NCBI GenBank assembly: GCA_003695005.1 | Contig: RFJE01000414.1 | Coordinates: 1 to 8,445, forward strand | Length of the DNA stretch: 8,445 nucleotides | Source: Candidatus Hydrogenedentota bacterium | Lineage (GTDB): Bacteria > Spirochaetota > Leptospiria > Turneriellales > J094 | Direction: 5' to 3' | Part shown: piece after piece, positions 6,722 through 8,445 of the stretch | How the letters are laid out: the number at the start of each line of letters is the position of its first letter | Position numbering within the stretch: the first letter of the stretch is position 1 | Notes under the pieces: generated by a model | What the model was told of the DNA's origin: nothing | Database searches by the model: none | Seen by the model: only the letters and a program-made list of their open reading frames with translations | Program-made: the position numbers and the translations under genes

Positions 6722-8445
6722 ATGTTTAAAGTAAAAATATACCTTTTTGGGGGAATTTTATCCCTGCTTCTCCTATTTTCGTGTGGTAAAGGCGACAAAT
6801 ATGTATTAGCACAGCCCGAAGATGCGGTTATTACAGGAAATAATACCATTAATTTAACAGACATCACGCCTCCTACCATCACAGCTTCTCCCGGTGGTGG
6901 CATTTACTCAGCCGCGCAAACCATCACCTTATCGGCAGATGAGCCTGCAGAAATTTATTATACAACCGATGGCACGATTCCAGATAAGAATGCTAGAAAA
7001 TATACAGGTCCTTTTACAATTTATAATAATAAGACGGTCAAGTTTATAGGCTACGATACAGCGGGTAATAAAAGCCCTGTTTACAGCGAAGAGTATCAAA
7101 TTTATGATATTGGTGCTTCTTTACGCATTACCCAAATTGAGGGAGATAAAATCCGATCGACGGTTGAACCCGGACATGACGGCAGCGATTTTACAAAATC
7201 CATTCAATATGATACAGCCATTGTCGAGTTTACTTCTTCCTACGATGCGGATTACTACCTTGTTTTAACCGACACCTCGACAAGTAGTTCTACAGCGTGT
7301 GCTAGTGGCACGAATATTACTGCCTATAGTTCTACTTATTCTGCACCTAGTGGAACCATTTGTAGTGGTGATAAAGTGAAAGTTGGTGTAAAGGGAACAA
7401 ACCCTACCTTTTCTTCCGATGGCGTCTATAAAGTTTGGGTTTGTGCAGATGTATATTCGGATAGGATCGATACCTGTGGTGGATCTCAGCCAAAAAGTTC
7501 TGTTCCTAAATTCTCCACAAAAGCGATTTCTAGCTCTTTTATTACGTATGATAACACGGGACCGACGGTGAGCTTTACACCTTCTTCTTCGGCGGTAGCA
7601 AGTGGACCGGGAAAACAAGTTTTTGATGCTGCACAATATGTAACCATTACAACAGATGACGGGGCAGAGAGTACCATTCATTATACATTAGGAGATGGCG
7701 AATGTGGCAGTGATAGTGGAGTAACTCCAAATAAAAATAGTGAAGTTTTTACTACCCCAATATACATAATTGCTACTACTTGTATCCGGGTATATGCTTA
7801 CGATAAAGCGGGTAATGAATCCGGCGTCCCGGGCAATCCCGTTGTTGCTATTACGTATGATATACAAACCAATGGGCCTACATTAAGTGTAGATAAGCCA
7901 GGTAATTTAACTCGCCCAGAGGCAACTTATGATTATTTAAACCCAACTACAGTAAAAATCTCAGCGTCTGGGTCTTTAGGAGGACCTTATGATATTTACT
8001 ATACAACAGATGGCACCGATCCACAATCGAGTGGTACTAGGGTAAGTTGCTTAAATGTAACTCCACCTGCCACCTGCGATGTTACGTTAACCAAATATAC
8101 ACGCCTTAGAGCAACAGCTCGAGACAGTGGAAAGTCAATTTATTCTAGCAGCCCCATTGATGAGACGTATGTCATTGGTGATAGGTCGAGCTGGCGATCT
8201 GGCACGTTAGCAGAAAAATATTATTTATATGGGGATACAAGCATTGCACATTATGATATTAACAGTAATATTGAGGTATTATTAGATAAAGCTCAGGTTT
8301 CGAATTTACCTGCTCAGTATTCAAAAGGTTACAAGATGTACGCTGATGATCCAAACCCGAATTTAAACGGGGGAGCAACGCCAGCGGATAGGCAAACGAA
8401 TGGCATCTTGCTAATGAATATGGATGTAGATGCTTTAATGAATAA
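6722..8445 (+). CDS. Exported lipoprotein with chitobiase C-terminal-like (CHB_HEX_C) repeats (3' end outside window)
   Basis: The open frame covers 574 codons to the right edge without a stop. GGAGG (6710-6714), 7 bases before the ATG, supports the start. Residues 1-20 form a lipoprotein signal peptide ending LLFSC, with Cys21 as lipid-attachment site (Leu at -3, a loose spirochaete-type lipobox). Three beta-rich modules follow at about 50-128, 280-381 and 385-485. Modules 1 and 3 share the hallmark YYTTDGTxP (79-87 and 426-434), and modules 1 and 2 share YDxAGN near their ends. Such modules occur in chitobiase/beta-hexosaminidase C-termini and many surface proteins. A less recognisable domain lies at 129-279. 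Apart from Cys21, all eight cysteines fall in closely spaced pairs (193/214, 241/252, 328/354, 443/452), suggesting disulfides. Past residue 485 a new segment begins. A surface or periplasmic binding or adhesion role is inference. Leptospira-type genomes carry many such proteins, often with a C-terminal domain of another kind. Confidence 0.88.
   Translation, partial: MFKVKIYLFGGILSLLLLFSCGKGDKYVLAQPEDAVITGNNTINLTDITPPTITASPGGGIYSAAQTITLSADEPAEIYYTTDGTIPDKNARKYTGPFTIYNNKTVKFIGYDTAGNKSPVYSEEYQIYDIGASLRITQIEGDKIRSTVEPGHDGSDFTKSIQYDTAIVEFTSSYDADYYLVLTDTSTSSSTACASGTNITAYSSTYSAPSGTICSGDKVKVGVKGTNPTFSSDGVYKVWVCADVYSDRIDTCGGSQPKSSVPKFSTKAISSSFITYDNTGPTVSFTPSSSAVASGPGKQVFDAAQYVTITTDDGAESTIHYTLGDGECGSDSGVTPNKNSEVFTTPIYIIATTCIRVYAYDKAGNESGVPGNPVVAITYDIQTNGPTLSVDKPGNLTRPEATYDYLNPTTVKISASGSLGGPYDIYYTTDGTDPQSSGTRVSCLNVTPPATCDVTLTKYTRLRATARDSGKSIYSSSPIDETYVIGDRSSWRSGTLAEKYYLYGDTSIAHYDINSNIEVLLDKAQVSNLPAQYSKGYKMYADDPNPNLNGGATPADRQTNGILLMNMDVDALMN

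Noticed and set aside
6547..6903. Minus-strand open frame of 118 codons, including a shorter start near 6675
   Set aside because: It runs antisense through the lipoprotein signal peptide, has no ribosome binding site at either start, resembles no family I know, and its stop lies inside the -35 box of the SH3 promoter.
7265..7681. Minus-strand open frames under the lipoprotein gene
   Set aside because: Low-complexity antisense translations of Thr/Ser-rich coding sequence; the plus-strand frame has a signal peptide and recognised modules.

Overview
The window looks like chromosomal DNA from an AT-rich Gram-negative bacterium. A spirochaete of the Leptospira/Leptonema/Turneriella type is my best guess. 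This rests on an exported lipoprotein with a loose spirochaete-style lipobox and chitobiase-C-terminal-like repeats, on the overall look of SucC/SucD, and on a large class III cyclase-ATPase. No rRNA, tRNA, mobile element or CRISPR array was found, so the taxonomy is inference.

Layout. Four genes read leftward. In transcription order they are an exported SH3-domain protein (5189-6457), sucC (3803-4969), sucD (2913-3785) and a very large nucleotide cyclase-ATPase-TPR protein (1-2864, 3' end beyond the left edge). A fifth gene reads rightward from a divergent intergenic region: a lipoprotein (6722-8445, 3' end beyond the right edge). The divergent region (6458-6721) holds a clear sigma70-type promoter for the SH3 gene (TTGACA, 16 bp, TACAAT), a weaker candidate promoter for the lipoprotein, and a GC-richer stretch of unknown origin that contains a long imperfect hairpin.

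How the genes fit together. SucC and SucD are the beta and alpha subunits of succinyl-CoA synthetase, with all the key residues I can place. They are 17 bp apart, so they form an operon. The cyclase gene starts 48 bp after sucD with no terminator visible between them, so it may be co-transcribed. Its order of parts (C1 cyclase, degenerate C2 cyclase, P-loop NTPase, TPR) is that of the soluble adenylyl cyclase (ADCY10/sAC) family. C1 keeps the two metal-binding aspartates and C2 keeps the Asn/Arg transition-state pair, which predicts one composite active site. The lysines expected to select adenine and the bicarbonate-binding residues of human sAC appear to be missing.

The other unexplained structure is 5027-5188, between the SH3 stop codon and the sucC promoter. 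Most of its 162 bp fall into a train of inverted repeats. Two of the hairpins are related to each other and carry a compensatory base-pair change, which suggests selection on folded RNA or DNA, or a dispersed palindromic repeat.
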